Shown here piece by piece: positions 16,426-25,240 of a DNA stretch of 64,000 nucleotides. Every line of letters starts with the position of its first letter. The stretch's first letter is position 1. The DNA is from Bifidobacterium eulemuris (GTDB lineage Bacteria; Actinomycetota; Actinomycetes; Actinomycetales; Bifidobacteriaceae), in contig NZ_CP062938.1 of NCBI RefSeq assembly GCF_014898155.1, positions 620,001 to 684,000 on the forward strand. The letters are read 5' to 3'. Position numbers and translations under genes: made by a program. The notes under the pieces were generated by a model. That model was not told where the DNA came from. It saw only the letters and a list, made by a program, of their open reading frames with translations, and made no database searches.

Positions 16426-17028
16426 CTAGAGGATCTGCTCCATGCCGATGCGGTAGGGTGTGAGCCCCATGCGTTCGTAGAAGGCCTGCGCGCCGGGATT
16501 GCAGGACCACACGTTGAGGGTCAGGTTGTGGCAGCCGGATTCCTTGGCGAAGGCGAGCGCATGGTGGTAGAGCGCGCTGCCGACGTGCCGGCCGCGCGCC
16601 GTCTCGTCCACGCAGATGTCGTCCACGTACAGGGTGGTGATGTCGGTGAGGATGTTGTCGTTCGGGTGACGCTGGAACTGGCAGAACGCGTAGCCGAGTA
16701 TGGGTTCCGCACCCGCGGGGAGGGTAGGATCGGACGCGTTGGAGCCGCTGCCGGCACGCTTGGCCCGCGCATCGTCGCCGTTCGTCGGCTCGGCAGCAAC
16801 AGGGGAATCCGCCGCCTCGTCCGTGGGTGGATTTCCGGCGACGGCCACGAAAATCGGGGTCTCATCCGAGGCGATGAGACCTGCGAGTTCGGCGGCGGTG
16901 TATTTCGTCACGCCGCCTTTGAACAGGTCCGGACGGCCCGCATGATGCACCTCCAACACCTGATGCAGCAGTCGGTCGAGTTCGGGGATGTCGGCCACGG
17001 TGGCCCTGCGGATCGTCGGTTCACTCAT
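16426..17028 (-). CDS. GNAT family N-acetyltransferase with a low-complexity insert
   Basis: The protein has 200 residues. The N-terminal strand-helix is MSEPTIRRATVADIPELDRLL. The acetyl-CoA loop is CVDETARGRHVGSALYHHA, and the C-terminal part is LNVWSCNPGAQAFYERMGL. Residues about 65-108 are an Ala/Ser/Asp/Pro-rich insert between two core strands, probably a disordered loop. The substrate is unknown. It lies upstream of the UvrA-like gene on the same strand with a 30-bp gap and may be co-transcribed. Confidence 0.85.
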   Translation of the reverse strand: MSEPTIRRATVADIPELDRLLHQVLEVHHAGRPDLFKGGVTKYTAAELAGLIASDETPIFVAVAGNPPTDEAADSPVAAEPTNGDDARAKRAGSGSNASDPTLPAGAEPILGYAFCQFQRHPNDNILTDITTLYVDDICVDETARGRHVGSALYHHALAFAKESGCHNLTLNVWSCNPGAQAFYERMGLTPYRIGMEQIL

Positions 17029-17157
17029 ATCTTGCAGTGTAACGCATCGTCGGCGTCATGAGATGGGCCGCCGCGGTGCTGACGGCCCGGCCTCGCACGG
17101 CTTCGCGACCATCGCGAGTCCGCCACCGCCGAGCGGACGCCGCGGTTCTCACATCGC

Positions 17158-17191
17158 GCGGCCCGCCCTCGCGCAAAGGATAGCGGGCCGC
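17158..17191. terminator. Hairpin downstream of the aldo/keto reductase gene
   Basis: GCGGCCCGC (17158-17166) pairs perfectly with GCGGGCCGC (17183-17191) over a 16-nt loop. It starts 17 bp past the leftward AKR stop codon. There is no clear T-run, so it may act as a pause or a rho-type site. Confidence 0.5.
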
Positions 17192-17208
17192 ACGATGAGC
17201 TCCGACGG

Positions 17209-18186
17209 TCAGCCGACGTGACGCTCGAAGCGTTGGAATCCGGTGATGCGGTCGATTTCGACCATAGCATCGTCGGGAATGACGAAGCCGGATGCCTTGA
17301 TGTTGTTCTCCAGCTGGCTGGGTTTGCTGGCGCCGGCGATGACGCAGCTGACCTGCGGATGCTGCAGGATCCACGCCATCGACATGATGGCCAGATTGAC
17401 TCCCAGCCCGTCGGCCACTTCGATCAGCCGCTCGACCATGTCGAGGTTCTCGTCGGTGAGCATGTCGTTGATCTGACGGTCGGCCTGCCATGTGGCGCGG
17501 GAGCCTTCGGGAATCGGCCGTCCTTTGCGGTATTTGCCGGTGAGCAGTCCCTGGCTCAGCGGGGAGAACGTGGTGATGCCGATGCCGAGACGGACGCACA
17601 CATCCATGATCTCGTGTTCGATATACCGGTCGGCGAGATTGTACTGCGGCTGCACCACGGTGAGCGGATGCAGGCCGAGGCGTTCGATGATGCGCTGTGC
17701 CTCCTGCAGACGGGCGCCTCCCCACTCCTCGGATACGCCGTAGTAGAGGATCTTGCCTTGGGAGACGAGGTCGCTCAACGCGCGCAGCGTCTCCTCGAGG
17801 TCGCAGGTCTCGTCGAAGCGATGGCAGTAGTAGAGGTCGAGATAGTCGAGCTTCATGTTGTTCAGGCTTTGCTCGCAGCTTTCGAAGATATGCTTGCGGC
17901 TGAGCCCCCGGTCGTTGACGCCCGGTCCGGTCGGGAAATAGACCTTGGACGAGACGACCAGCTCGCGACGTGGGAACCGCGCGAGCACGTCGCCGAAGAA
18001 GCGTTCGGCCGCGCCGCCGCTGTAGGCGTCCGCGCAGTCGAAGAAATTCACACCATTGTCGAAAGCGAGATCGACGGTCCGTCGGGCGACATCCGCGGCG
18101 GCGGTGCCGTTCAGGTCGGTCACCCAGCTGCCCAACGCCACCTCGCTGACCTTAAGGCCGGATTTGCCCACATTGCGATACTTCAT
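17209..18186 (-). CDS. Aldo/keto reductase (Kv-beta/YghZ-like)
   Basis: The protein has 325 residues forming a TIM barrel. The catalytic tetrad is visible: Asp in NFFDCADAYSGG, the Tyr of the same segment, Lys in VVSSKVYF and His in DLYYCHRFDE. The NADPH-binding end has TFSPLSQGLLTGKYRKG and VIAGASKPSQLENN. AAGGA lies before the ATG at 18186. A MerR regulator is encoded divergently, a common pairing for aldehyde- or electrophile-responsive reductases. The physiological substrate is unknown. Confidence 0.88.
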   Translation of the reverse strand: MKYRNVGKSGLKVSEVALGSWVTDLNGTAAADVARRTVDLAFDNGVNFFDCADAYSGGAAERFFGDVLARFPRRELVVSSKVYFPTGPGVNDRGLSRKHIFESCEQSLNNMKLDYLDLYYCHRFDETCDLEETLRALSDLVSQGKILYYGVSEEWGGARLQEAQRIIERLGLHPLTVVQPQYNLADRYIEHEIMDVCVRLGIGITTFSPLSQGLLTGKYRKGRPIPEGSRATWQADRQINDMLTDENLDMVERLIEVADGLGVNLAIMSMAWILQHPQVSCVIAGASKPSQLENNIKASGFVIPDDAMVEIDRITGFQRFERHVG

Positions 18187-18509
18187 TGCGTCATCCTTCG
18201 TTCGTGTTGCTCTGACGCTGCCAACCTAACCACTTGAAGTAAGGTTCAACGCAAAAGCCGACACGCCGGAACGACACGGCAGGATACGACCACGGTTTCC
18301 ATGCGCGATCAAACGACGAGGGACGGAGGCGTCGATGCAGGAAAGACGGGCCTCCCGGCGCAAGCCCATCCCGTCACCCGCCGATAGTCGACGATGCGAC
18401 GGTGCTTCACCATCGGCAAGGACATCGGTAGGGGCATCGGTAGGCTGGTCACGGATGGAGCCGCAGACGGACGGTTCCTTGGGCAGAATTCCCGGCGAAA
18501 GGTTCCGAT
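18187..18509. other. Intergenic region between aldo/keto reductase and merR
   Basis: The 323-bp gap holds the dyad at 18224-18245 close to the AKR start. The remaining ~260 bp before merR contain open frames with no ribosome-binding site or family resemblance. GAAAGG before 18510 is the merR ribosome-binding site. I see no further element. Confidence 0.5.
18224..18245. promoter_or_regulatory. Imperfect 22-bp dyad, candidate MerR operator
   Basis: ACCTAAC at the left end and GTAAGGT at the right give the pattern ACCTNAC..C..G..GTNAGGT. A leftward TTGAAC (18249-18244) overlaps its right edge as a -35 element. MerR proteins bind between widely spaced -35 and -10 elements, and the position suits control of the aldo/keto reductase. 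The -10 is not clear. Confidence 0.5.
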
Positions 18510-18938
18510 ATGACCGGCACGCAGCGCTCTTCGACCTATAGCATCGCCCAGGTCTCCGCGCGGTTCGGCATCCCCGCGTCCACATTGCGCTATTACGAGC
18601 GCGAAGGGCTGCTCTCCGACGTGCCGCGCGACGACAACGGGCAGCGTCGTTACACCGATGCGCATCTTGCGCGCATCGAAAGCATCCAGTGCTTCAAGGA
18701 GAGCGGGCTGCCCATCGCCAAGATCCGGGAGTTCTACACGTACGACGACGATCTTGAGCACCATGTCGACGATATCATCGAGCTGGTCGAGGACCACGAG
18801 CGCGAACTCAGGCAAACCATCGCCGCGATGTGCAGAGAGCTCAGACACGTCCAACAGAAGGTGCGGTTCTACCACGGCATCAAGGACGCCGAGGAACAGG
18901 GACGCCCTTGGCCGTCATGGGAGGAGTTCACCGACTGA
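18510..18938 (+). CDS. MerR family transcriptional regulator
   Basis: The protein has 142 residues. The winged helix is YSIAQVSARFGIPASTLRYY followed by EREGLLSDVPRDDNGQRRYT (about residues 10-50). A second helical pair, SIQCFKESGLPIAKIREF, precedes the long dimerisation helix with DDIIELVEDHERELRQTIAAM. There is no conserved C-terminal metal-binding Cys pair, so it belongs with the non-metal (electrophile or organic ligand) group. It is divergent from the aldo/keto reductase, its likely target. It ends 12 bp before the convergent FNT gene. Confidence 0.88.
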   Translation: MTGTQRSSTYSIAQVSARFGIPASTLRYYEREGLLSDVPRDDNGQRRYTDAHLARIESIQCFKESGLPIAKIREFYTYDDDLEHHVDDIIELVEDHERELRQTIAAMCRELRHVQQKVRFYHGIKDAEEQGRPWPSWEEFTD

Positions 18939-18950
18939 CGGCCTGCGGCC

Positions 18951-19778
18951 TCACTTGCCGGGGCGTCGGTTGATGAACCAGTAGCCGAGCGCGACGAACA
19001 CGGTGCCGCCGATGATGTTGCCCAAGGTCGCGGCGGAGAGGTTGTAGAGGATGGCGGTCACGGTGAGCGCGTCCACGCCGGCCACGTTCGAGCCGAATCC
19101 GAGCAGTTTGCAGATAAGGCCGATCGGCAGGAAGAACATGTTGGCCACGCAGTGTTCGAAGCCCATCGCCACGAAGCCGGAGATCGGCAGCAGGATGCCG
19201 AGCACCTTGTCCCCCACGGAGCGCGCGGAGAAGCCGACGCGCACGGCGAGGCAGACGAGGATATTGCACAGGATGCCGCGCACGAACAGCGTGCCCCAGT
19301 CGGGCGTGACCTTCGCGACGGCGGTGGCGACGGCCGTCTCCCCCACAAGCCCGTCGTTCAGCCCCATCGTGCCGGCGAGGGTGATCAGCGCGACCAGCAG
19401 CAGTCCGCCGGCGAGGTTGCCGAACCAGACGATCACCCAGTTGCGCAGCATGGCCGGCCAGGAGATGCGCCGCGACGCCAAATCGGAGGCCATCAGCGAA
19501 TTGCCGGTGAACAGTTCCGCACCGCAGCACAGCACGAGCACGAGTCCCATGCAGAACGCGAGGCCGCCGACGAAGCGTTTCGGCCCCCAGCTCATGGCCG
19601 GGTCGGAGGTGACGATGAGGTAGAACAGCGCGCCGAAGCCGATGAACGAGCCGGCGAACATCGCGGAGACGAAGGCTTTCGCCCCGGTCAGGCGGGTTTT
19701 GTGCACACCTGCGGTTTTGACGGCCTCTTCGGTTTCGGCCGGGGTGAGCGCGTTGATGTTGATGATGGGGGTCGTCAT
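18951..19778 (-). CDS. Formate/nitrite transporter family channel
   Basis: The protein has 275 residues, starting at the ATG at 19778 after GGAGGAC; an upstream in-frame extension has no ribosome-binding site. It has six hydrophobic segments and the family landmarks LCCGAELFTGNSLM after helix 2 and GNLAGGLLLVAL. The family forms pentameric channels for formate, nitrite or hydrosulfide. In a fermenter with pyruvate formate-lyase, formate exit is the likeliest job (inference). There is no pfl gene in the window. Confidence 0.87.
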   Translation of the reverse strand: MTTPIININALTPAETEEAVKTAGVHKTRLTGAKAFVSAMFAGSFIGFGALFYLIVTSDPAMSWGPKRFVGGLAFCMGLVLVLCCGAELFTGNSLMASDLASRRISWPAMLRNWVIVWFGNLAGGLLLVALITLAGTMGLNDGLVGETAVATAVAKVTPDWGTLFVRGILCNILVCLAVRVGFSARSVGDKVLGILLPISGFVAMGFEHCVANMFFLPIGLICKLLGFGSNVAGVDALTVTAILYNLSAATLGNIIGGTVFVALGYWFINRRPGK

Positions 19779-19986
19779 CGTCCGTCCTCCGTCGTCGGAT
19801 GCGTTGTTCGGGGTTTTGCCGTCCAATAGCTTACATTCCCGCCATTCGTGGCACGCCAACGGCTTGAAAATCCGGAAGAGGCCAAGGACGAGCTCTCATG
19901 CAGCCGATTACGGTGCACGCGTTGCAGGTCCGCGATGTCGTTACGCGATTCCCGCACTCACAATTCGACCGATTGTGATGCGCACA

Positions 19987-20015
19987 TTGCGGGGGGGGGC
20001 GTTCTGTGGGACAAT
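19987..20015 (+). promoter_or_regulatory. Possible promoter with a nine-G tract in the spacer
   Basis: TTGCGG (19987-19992), a 17-bp spacer and GACAAT (20010-20015) could drive the lipoprotein gene 54 bp downstream. The nine consecutive Gs (19991-19999) run from the end of the -35 into the spacer. A gain or loss of one G by slippage would change spacer length. The -35 matches consensus in only three positions, so the promoter itself is uncertain. Confidence 0.45.
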
Positions 20016-20068
20016 GGATGTGGGGTTTCATTCATCGTCGAATTCAACACCCGAGAAGGAGAAGAATC

Positions 20069-21031
20069 ATGAACAACACACGTATACTTCGCGCCGTCGC
20101 ATCAATGACGGCCGTTCTTCTGGCATGCACGGCCCTGACGGCGTGCAGCGAGACCGACACGTTGGGCCAGACGTGCGCCGGAGCGGATCGGAGCCAACAA
20201 TATGATTGGCCATCGTATAACTCCATCGAGGCCATGTCCGAAGCGACCGAGGCGATGTATTACGCGCGCGTCGTGTCGTGCGCGGTGCCGGAATCGACGA
20301 CGTACGACACCGACATCACCGTCGAGGTGTTGGGAAGTGCCGTCGGAGGAAGTGCCGACAGCGCCTCGCAGCCCGCCAGCGGACAATTCACCATCCACGG
20401 ATACACCGCCGAAGGCGCGGGCGGTCCGGAGCTGACCATCGGCGACGAATACGTGTTCTTCGTCGCGCAGAACGACATGCAGATGACGCCGGCCCAAAGC
20501 GTGTTCCCCGTCGACGATGAGACCCGCGAACGCCCCGCATCGTCCGCGAACGCCGACGGATCGATGACGTTGGACGTGCCGTTGGCGCAGACCTTGGGCA
20601 TCATCGAGGCCACGGACGGCACGTCTCCCGTCACCGATGAGGACGTGAAACGGTTGGAACGCGTGACGGCGCTGACGCAGGACGATACGAACGGCGAGCC
20701 GGTCGTCGCCTCCGCATGGTGGCGCGCGCCCGGCGTGGACGACGAGAACAATCCGACGCCGCCGCAAAGCACCGCCATCTCGGACTTGTCACCGTGGGAT
20801 CCCGGCACCTACGTGCTTCAGGCCTACTGCTACGGCACCGGCTCGTACGATATGGAACTCACCCGCGACGAAAACGACACACAACACTATGCCGTTGCCT
20901 GTTCCGCCGATGAGGTCGCCGTCACGTCCGTCACCATCGAGGTAGCCGACGGCGATGAGGCCGCCTGGGTCCAATTCATCCCCGGAGAGATGACCAGCGC
21001 CGCCGCCGGCTTCCGTGTGGACAAGGCTTAA
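20069..21031 (+). CDS. Putative lipoprotein of unknown function
   Basis: The protein has 320 residues. The start at 20069 is preceded by GAAGGAGAAG. A signal peptide leads to the lipobox LTAC with Cys26, so it should be lipid-anchored outside the membrane. The mature part is acidic and rich in Thr, Ser and Asp. It holds beta-strand-rich stretches such as ITVEVLGSAV, QFTIHGYT and EYVFFVAQND, and a later VTSVTIEVADGDEAAWVQF. I do not recognise a family. Its stop overlaps the convergent mfd stop: the four bases TTAA supply both. Confidence 0.75.
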   Translation: MNNTRILRAVASMTAVLLACTALTACSETDTLGQTCAGADRSQQYDWPSYNSIEAMSEATEAMYYARVVSCAVPESTTYDTDITVEVLGSAVGGSADSASQPASGQFTIHGYTAEGAGGPELTIGDEYVFFVAQNDMQMTPAQSVFPVDDETRERPASSANADGSMTLDVPLAQTLGIIEATDGTSPVTDEDVKRLERVTALTQDDTNGEPVVASAWWRAPGVDDENNPTPPQSTAISDLSPWDPGTYVLQAYCYGTGSYDMELTRDENDTQHYAVACSADEVAVTSVTIEVADGDEAAWVQFIPGEMTSAAAGFRVDKA

Positions 21032-24000
21032 CTACGGGGCGCGGGCTTCCAAGCGAGGTCGTCGAGGAGCTGGTCGGCCCAACGCACCACTTCGGCGGAG
21101 CTCATCGGGCCGGAGCCCAGCGAGCCCGCGAACGGGGCGTTGATGATCAGCGTCTGCGTGAGCGGACGGTATTGCACGGTTTTGTAGATGCGGGTGATGC
21201 GCATCTGCACCGATTCGGGCGGTGTGATCTTCGAGACGCGCACCTTGCCGCTCTGGCCGATGATCTCCGAGATGCCCAACGCACGCGCCTTGTTGCGCAA
21301 CCGCGCCACATCGAACAGCGTTTCGAAGGCCTCGGGCGGTTTGCCGTAACGGTCGGTGAGCTCCTCGCGCAGCTCGTTCAGGTCCTTTTCGTCGCGCGCG
21401 GCGGCCAGCTTGCGGTACGCCTCGAGACGCAGCTTGTCGGAGTCGATGTAGTCCACCGGAATCGACGCCTCGATCGGCAGGTCGATGCTCACGGCGACCG
21501 GCTCTCCCCGCTCCGGCTCCTTGACCTGCTCGACCGCTTCGGAGACCATGCGCACATACAGGTCGAAGCCCACGCCTTCGATATGGCCGGACTGCTGGTC
21601 GCCGAGCAGGTTGCCGGTGCCGCGCAGTTCGAGGTCCTTCATGGCCACGTCGAAGCCGGAGCCGAGCGACGTGTTCTGCGCGATGGTGGACAGACGGTCG
21701 TGCGACTGCTGGGTCATCGGCTTGCTCGGATCATAGAGGAAGTACGCGTAGGCGCGTTCGCGGCCTCGGCCGACGCGGCCGCGCAGCTGGTGCAGCTGCG
21801 ACAGGCCGAAACGGTCGGCGTGGTCGACGATCAGCGTGTTCGCGTTGGAGATGTCAAGACCGGTTTCCACAATCGTGGTGCACACCAACACGTCGATGTC
21901 TCGCCGCCAGAAGTCGCGGATGACGCCGTCGAGCTGCTTCTCCCCCATCTTGCCGTGCGCGGTGCCGATATGCGCCTCGGGCACGAGCTCCTGCAGCTTC
22001 GCGGCGGTCGACGAGATCGAGTCGACACGGTTGTGCACGTAGAACACCTGGCCGCCGCGCAGCAGCTCGCGCCGGATCGCGGCGGTGACCTGCGCATCCT
22101 CGTAGGCACCCACATAGGTGAGCACGGGCAGACGGTCCTCGGGCGGGGTCGCCAGGGTCGACATCTCGCGGATGCCGGTGACGGCCATCTCCAAAGTGCG
22201 CGGAATCGGCGTGGCGGAAAGCGAGAGCACGTCCACATTGGTGCGCAGCGCCTTCAGCGTCTCCTTGTGCTCCACGCCGAAACGCTGCTCCTCGTCGATG
22301 ATGACGAGCCCGAGATCCTTGAATTTGATCTTCGGGTTGAGCAGCTTGTGCGTGCCGATGACCACGTCCACCGCGCCGGATTCCAGCCCTTCGATGGTTT
22401 CGTTGATCTCCTTGGATGTCTGGAAGCGGCTCATGGCCGCCACATTCACGGGGAAGCCCTCATAGCGTTCGGCGAAGGTCTCGAAATGCTGCTGCACGAG
22501 CAGGGTGGTCGGCACGAGCACCGCCACCTGCTTGCCGTCCTGCACGGCCTTGAAGGCGGCGCGCACGGCGATTTCGGTTTTGCCGAAGCCCACGTCGCCG
22601 CAGATGAGGCGGTCCATCGGGCGGGGCTTCTCCATATCGGATTTCACCTCGTCGATGGTGGTGAGCTGGTCGGCGGTCTCCTGATAGGGGAACGCATCCT
22701 CCAGCTCCTTCTGCCACGGGGTGTCCGCGCTGAAGGCGAAGCCGGGCGTGCGCTGGCGGGCCGAATACAGTTTGACCAGATCGTCGGCGATCTCCTTGAC
22801 GTGTTTGCGCGCCTTGGCTTTGGTGGCCGCCCAGTCGGAGCCGCCGAGCTTGTTGAGCTTGGGGGCCTCCGCGCCGATGTATTTGCTCACCTGGTCCAGC
22901 TGGTCGGTGGGGATGAAGAGTTTGTCCGGCGGGGCGCCGCGCTTGCTGGACGCGTATTCGATGACGAGGTATTCGCGTGTGGTTTTGTTCGCGCCCGCGC
23001 CGATGGCGCGCTGGCGCATTTCGACGAAACGGCCGATTCCATGCTGTTCGTGCACCACATAATCGCCGGCTTTGAGCTCCATCAGGTCGATGGCCTTGCG
23101 CCGGCGCTTCGGCGTTTTGGCCTGCCCCGCGGCGGAGACGCGTCCGGTCAGGTCGCGCTCGGTGAGCAGGGCGATGCGCGCGGCTTCGTCCACGAAGCCG
23201 TCGATGGCGCGCGAGCGGATCGTCTCGAACCGGGTGATGCCGGTTTCGTTGATGGCGCGTTTGAGCCTGGCGAGGGTGCCTTGCGCGGCCGCGGTGACGA
23301 TGACCTGATAGCCCGCGTCGAGCAGACCTTCGATGCCCACGGCGGCCCTGTGTTCGTCGCCGCGGAACTCCTCCGGCGCTTTCGCATCGATCCGCGCATG
23401 CCCTGCGAGCGTGCCGTCCACACCGAAATTGGTGAGTTTCCACACGTCGTGATTGGAGAAGTCGAGCGCGCGCACGCATTCCTCGAAGTCGAGGAAGTTC
23501 GCCTGGTCGAAGCTGATGGGCGCGCCAGCGCCATGACCGGAGGCGGCCACATGCCAGCTGGCGGCGAGGAATTCGTTGGCGGTTTTGCCCAGGTCTTCGG
23601 CGGCGCGGCGCAGCTTCTCCGGATCGGAAAGCATCACGAGCGCGTCCGCGGGCAGCATGCCGATCACGGGTTCCATATCGTCCACCAGCGCGGGCATCAG
23701 GGATTCCATGCCTTCGATGGGAATCGCGTTGGCGATGGATTCGAGCATGTCCTCGGCGTTGGGAATGCTGCCGATCAGCGACCGCGCGCGTTCGCGCACC
23801 GCTTCGGTGAGCTGCATCTCACGGCAGGGCGTGGCCCAGATACCGGTCAGTCCCTCGCCGTAGGTGCGCTGGTCGGAGGAGTGGAATTCCTTGATGGTGT
23901 CGATTTCGTCGCCGAAGAACTCGATGCGCACCGGATGCGCCGCCGTCGGGGGGAAGACGTCGAGGATGCCGCCGCGTACGGCGAATTCGCCACGGTCCAT

Positions 24001-24564
24001 CACGAGTTCGACGCGCGTGTACGCGTTTTCGACCAGACGGTTCGCGGCCTCGTCGAGCGGCAGGTCATGCCCGACCGTGAACACGAGCGGCTCCACATCT
24101 CCCAGATGCGCGGTCACCGGTTGGATGAGCGAACGCACCGGCATCACGAGGATGCGAATGGGCCCGAACATGGGGTCGACGTCGCTTGGATGGGTGAGAC
24201 GGCGGAACACGGCCATGCGGTTGGCCACCGTGTCGGAGCGGGGCGAGAGGCGTTCGTGCGGCAGCGTCTCCCACGCCTCCATCTGCGCGATGTCGTTCGG
24301 GTCGCCGTCGTACCAGGAGCGCAGCGCGTCCACCATCTCCTCGGCTTCGCGCCCTGAGGCGACGACGAGAACCACGGGACGCATCTGCGCGGCGGCCACG
24401 GCCAGGGCGGGACGCACGCCATCGACCGCGCCGACCGTGATCGCGGGATCGGCCGCGCCTTCGGCGGGTTCGATCTCGCCGGCGATCAGGTCGCGGAAGG
24501 CCGGATCGTCGGCAAGCCGAGCGAGGACGCCAACCAGCGAACCGTTGACTGGATCAACGGCCAT
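21028..24564 (-). CDS. mfd: Transcription-repair coupling factor
   Basis: The protein has 1178 residues, near the usual length. The N-terminal part is UvrB-like. The RNA-polymerase-interacting domain follows (AGDYVVHEQHGIGRF and onward). The RecG-like translocase has Walker A GDVGFGKTEIAVRAA, the DEEQ box in IIDEEQRFGVEHK, and SATPIPRTLEMA. The C-terminal domain (about 1040 on) binds UvrA. Mfd dislodges stalled RNA polymerase and recruits UvrA. The ATG at 24564 follows AGGAG and lies inside the last codons of pth, so the genes are coupled; a TTG eight codons upstream is rejected. Confidence 0.97.
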   Translation of the reverse strand: MAVDPVNGSLVGVLARLADDPAFRDLIAGEIEPAEGAADPAITVGAVDGVRPALAVAAAQMRPVVLVVASGREAEEMVDALRSWYDGDPNDIAQMEAWETLPHERLSPRSDTVANRMAVFRRLTHPSDVDPMFGPIRILVMPVRSLIQPVTAHLGDVEPLVFTVGHDLPLDEAANRLVENAYTRVELVMDRGEFAVRGGILDVFPPTAAHPVRIEFFGDEIDTIKEFHSSDQRTYGEGLTGIWATPCREMQLTEAVRERARSLIGSIPNAEDMLESIANAIPIEGMESLMPALVDDMEPVIGMLPADALVMLSDPEKLRRAAEDLGKTANEFLAASWHVAASGHGAGAPISFDQANFLDFEECVRALDFSNHDVWKLTNFGVDGTLAGHARIDAKAPEEFRGDEHRAAVGIEGLLDAGYQVIVTAAAQGTLARLKRAINETGITRFETIRSRAIDGFVDEAARIALLTERDLTGRVSAAGQAKTPKRRRKAIDLMELKAGDYVVHEQHGIGRFVEMRQRAIGAGANKTTREYLVIEYASSKRGAPPDKLFIPTDQLDQVSKYIGAEAPKLNKLGGSDWAATKAKARKHVKEIADDLVKLYSARQRTPGFAFSADTPWQKELEDAFPYQETADQLTTIDEVKSDMEKPRPMDRLICGDVGFGKTEIAVRAAFKAVQDGKQVAVLVPTTLLVQQHFETFAERYEGFPVNVAAMSRFQTSKEINETIEGLESGAVDVVIGTHKLLNPKIKFKDLGLVIIDEEQRFGVEHKETLKALRTNVDVLSLSATPIPRTLEMAVTGIREMSTLATPPEDRLPVLTYVGAYEDAQVTAAIRRELLRGGQVFYVHNRVDSISSTAAKLQELVPEAHIGTAHGKMGEKQLDGVIRDFWRRDIDVLVCTTIVETGLDISNANTLIVDHADRFGLSQLHQLRGRVGRGRERAYAYFLYDPSKPMTQQSHDRLSTIAQNTSLGSGFDVAMKDLELRGTGNLLGDQQSGHIEGVGFDLYVRMVSEAVEQVKEPERGEPVAVSIDLPIEASIPVDYIDSDKLRLEAYRKLAAARDEKDLNELREELTDRYGKPPEAFETLFDVARLRNKARALGISEIIGQSGKVRVSKITPPESVQMRITRIYKTVQYRPLTQTLIINAPFAGSLGSGPMSSAEVVRWADQLLDDLAWKPAPRS

Positions 24565-25153
24565 TGTATTTCTCCTGGGTTTTGGCAAGTCCCTGGAAGA
24601 TGATGTCTTCGGCGGCGTCCGCGCCGTCGGCGATGAATTCCGGCAATTGCTTGCGCTGGTCGGGGCCGAAGCCGCCGAGCACCCAGTTGATGGTGTTGTC
24701 GTGCGCGTTGCCGCCGCGGCGCGCGTGGCCCACGCCCATGCGCACGCGCGCGTACTTGGGCGTGCCGAGCGAACGGTCGATGGATTTGATGCCGTTGTGC
24801 CCGCCGGCGGAGCCGCCCGACTTGACTTTGATGCGGCCGAAGTCCAGATCCATATCGTCGTGGATGACGATGATATGGTCCGGCTCGATCTGGTAGTAGG
24901 CGGCGATCGACGAGACGGCGTTGCCGGAATCGTTCATGTAGGTCAGCGGCTTGGCGAGGAAGAATTTCACATTGCGGCCCGAAAGGTTCATCACGCTTTT
25001 GCCGAGCATGGCGAGCCCCTTGTGGTCGGCGAAATGTACGCTCCAACGTTCGGCCAGCAGGTCGGCCGTCATAAAGCCCATGTTGTGGCGGGTATCCTCA
25101 TATTTCTTGCCGGGGTTGCCCAATCCCGCGATCAGCCAGAATTCCGATGCCAT
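24554..25153 (-). CDS. pth: Peptidyl-tRNA hydrolase
   Basis: The protein has 199 residues. The opening IAGLGNPGKKYEDTRHNMGF holds the substrate-binding Asn and the catalytic His. IVIHDDMDLDFG carries the partnering Asp, and GGSAGGHNGIKSI the second binding Asn. The enzyme frees tRNA from peptidyl-tRNAs that drop off the ribosome. The gene overlaps the start of mfd by 11 bp; pth-mfd is a common bacterial pairing. Confidence 0.97.
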   Translation of the reverse strand: MASEFWLIAGLGNPGKKYEDTRHNMGFMTADLLAERWSVHFADHKGLAMLGKSVMNLSGRNVKFFLAKPLTYMNDSGNAVSSIAAYYQIEPDHIIVIHDDMDLDFGRIKVKSGGSAGGHNGIKSIDRSLGTPKYARVRMGVGHARRGGNAHDNTINWVLGGFGPDQRKQLPEFIADGADAAEDIIFQGLAKTQEKYNGR

Positions 25154-25240
25154 CGTTTCGTTCCTCCACTTGTTTTCTTGCCGGAAAGATTCTACCCGTC
25201 ACCTCGGATTGGGCGACTCATCGGATCGGTAAGGCCGCGC

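Noticed and set aside
19991-19999. Nine-G tract as a sequencing artefact
   Set aside because: Not excluded, but the tract lies at a plausible promoter position of a surface lipoprotein gene, so it is reported as a finding instead.
21172-24357. A very long open frame antisense to mfd
   Set aside because: G+C-rich codon bias leaves the opposite strand free of stops. The translation is low-complexity (His, Arg, Gly, Glu), has no ribosome-binding site and no family motif, while mfd is unmistakable.
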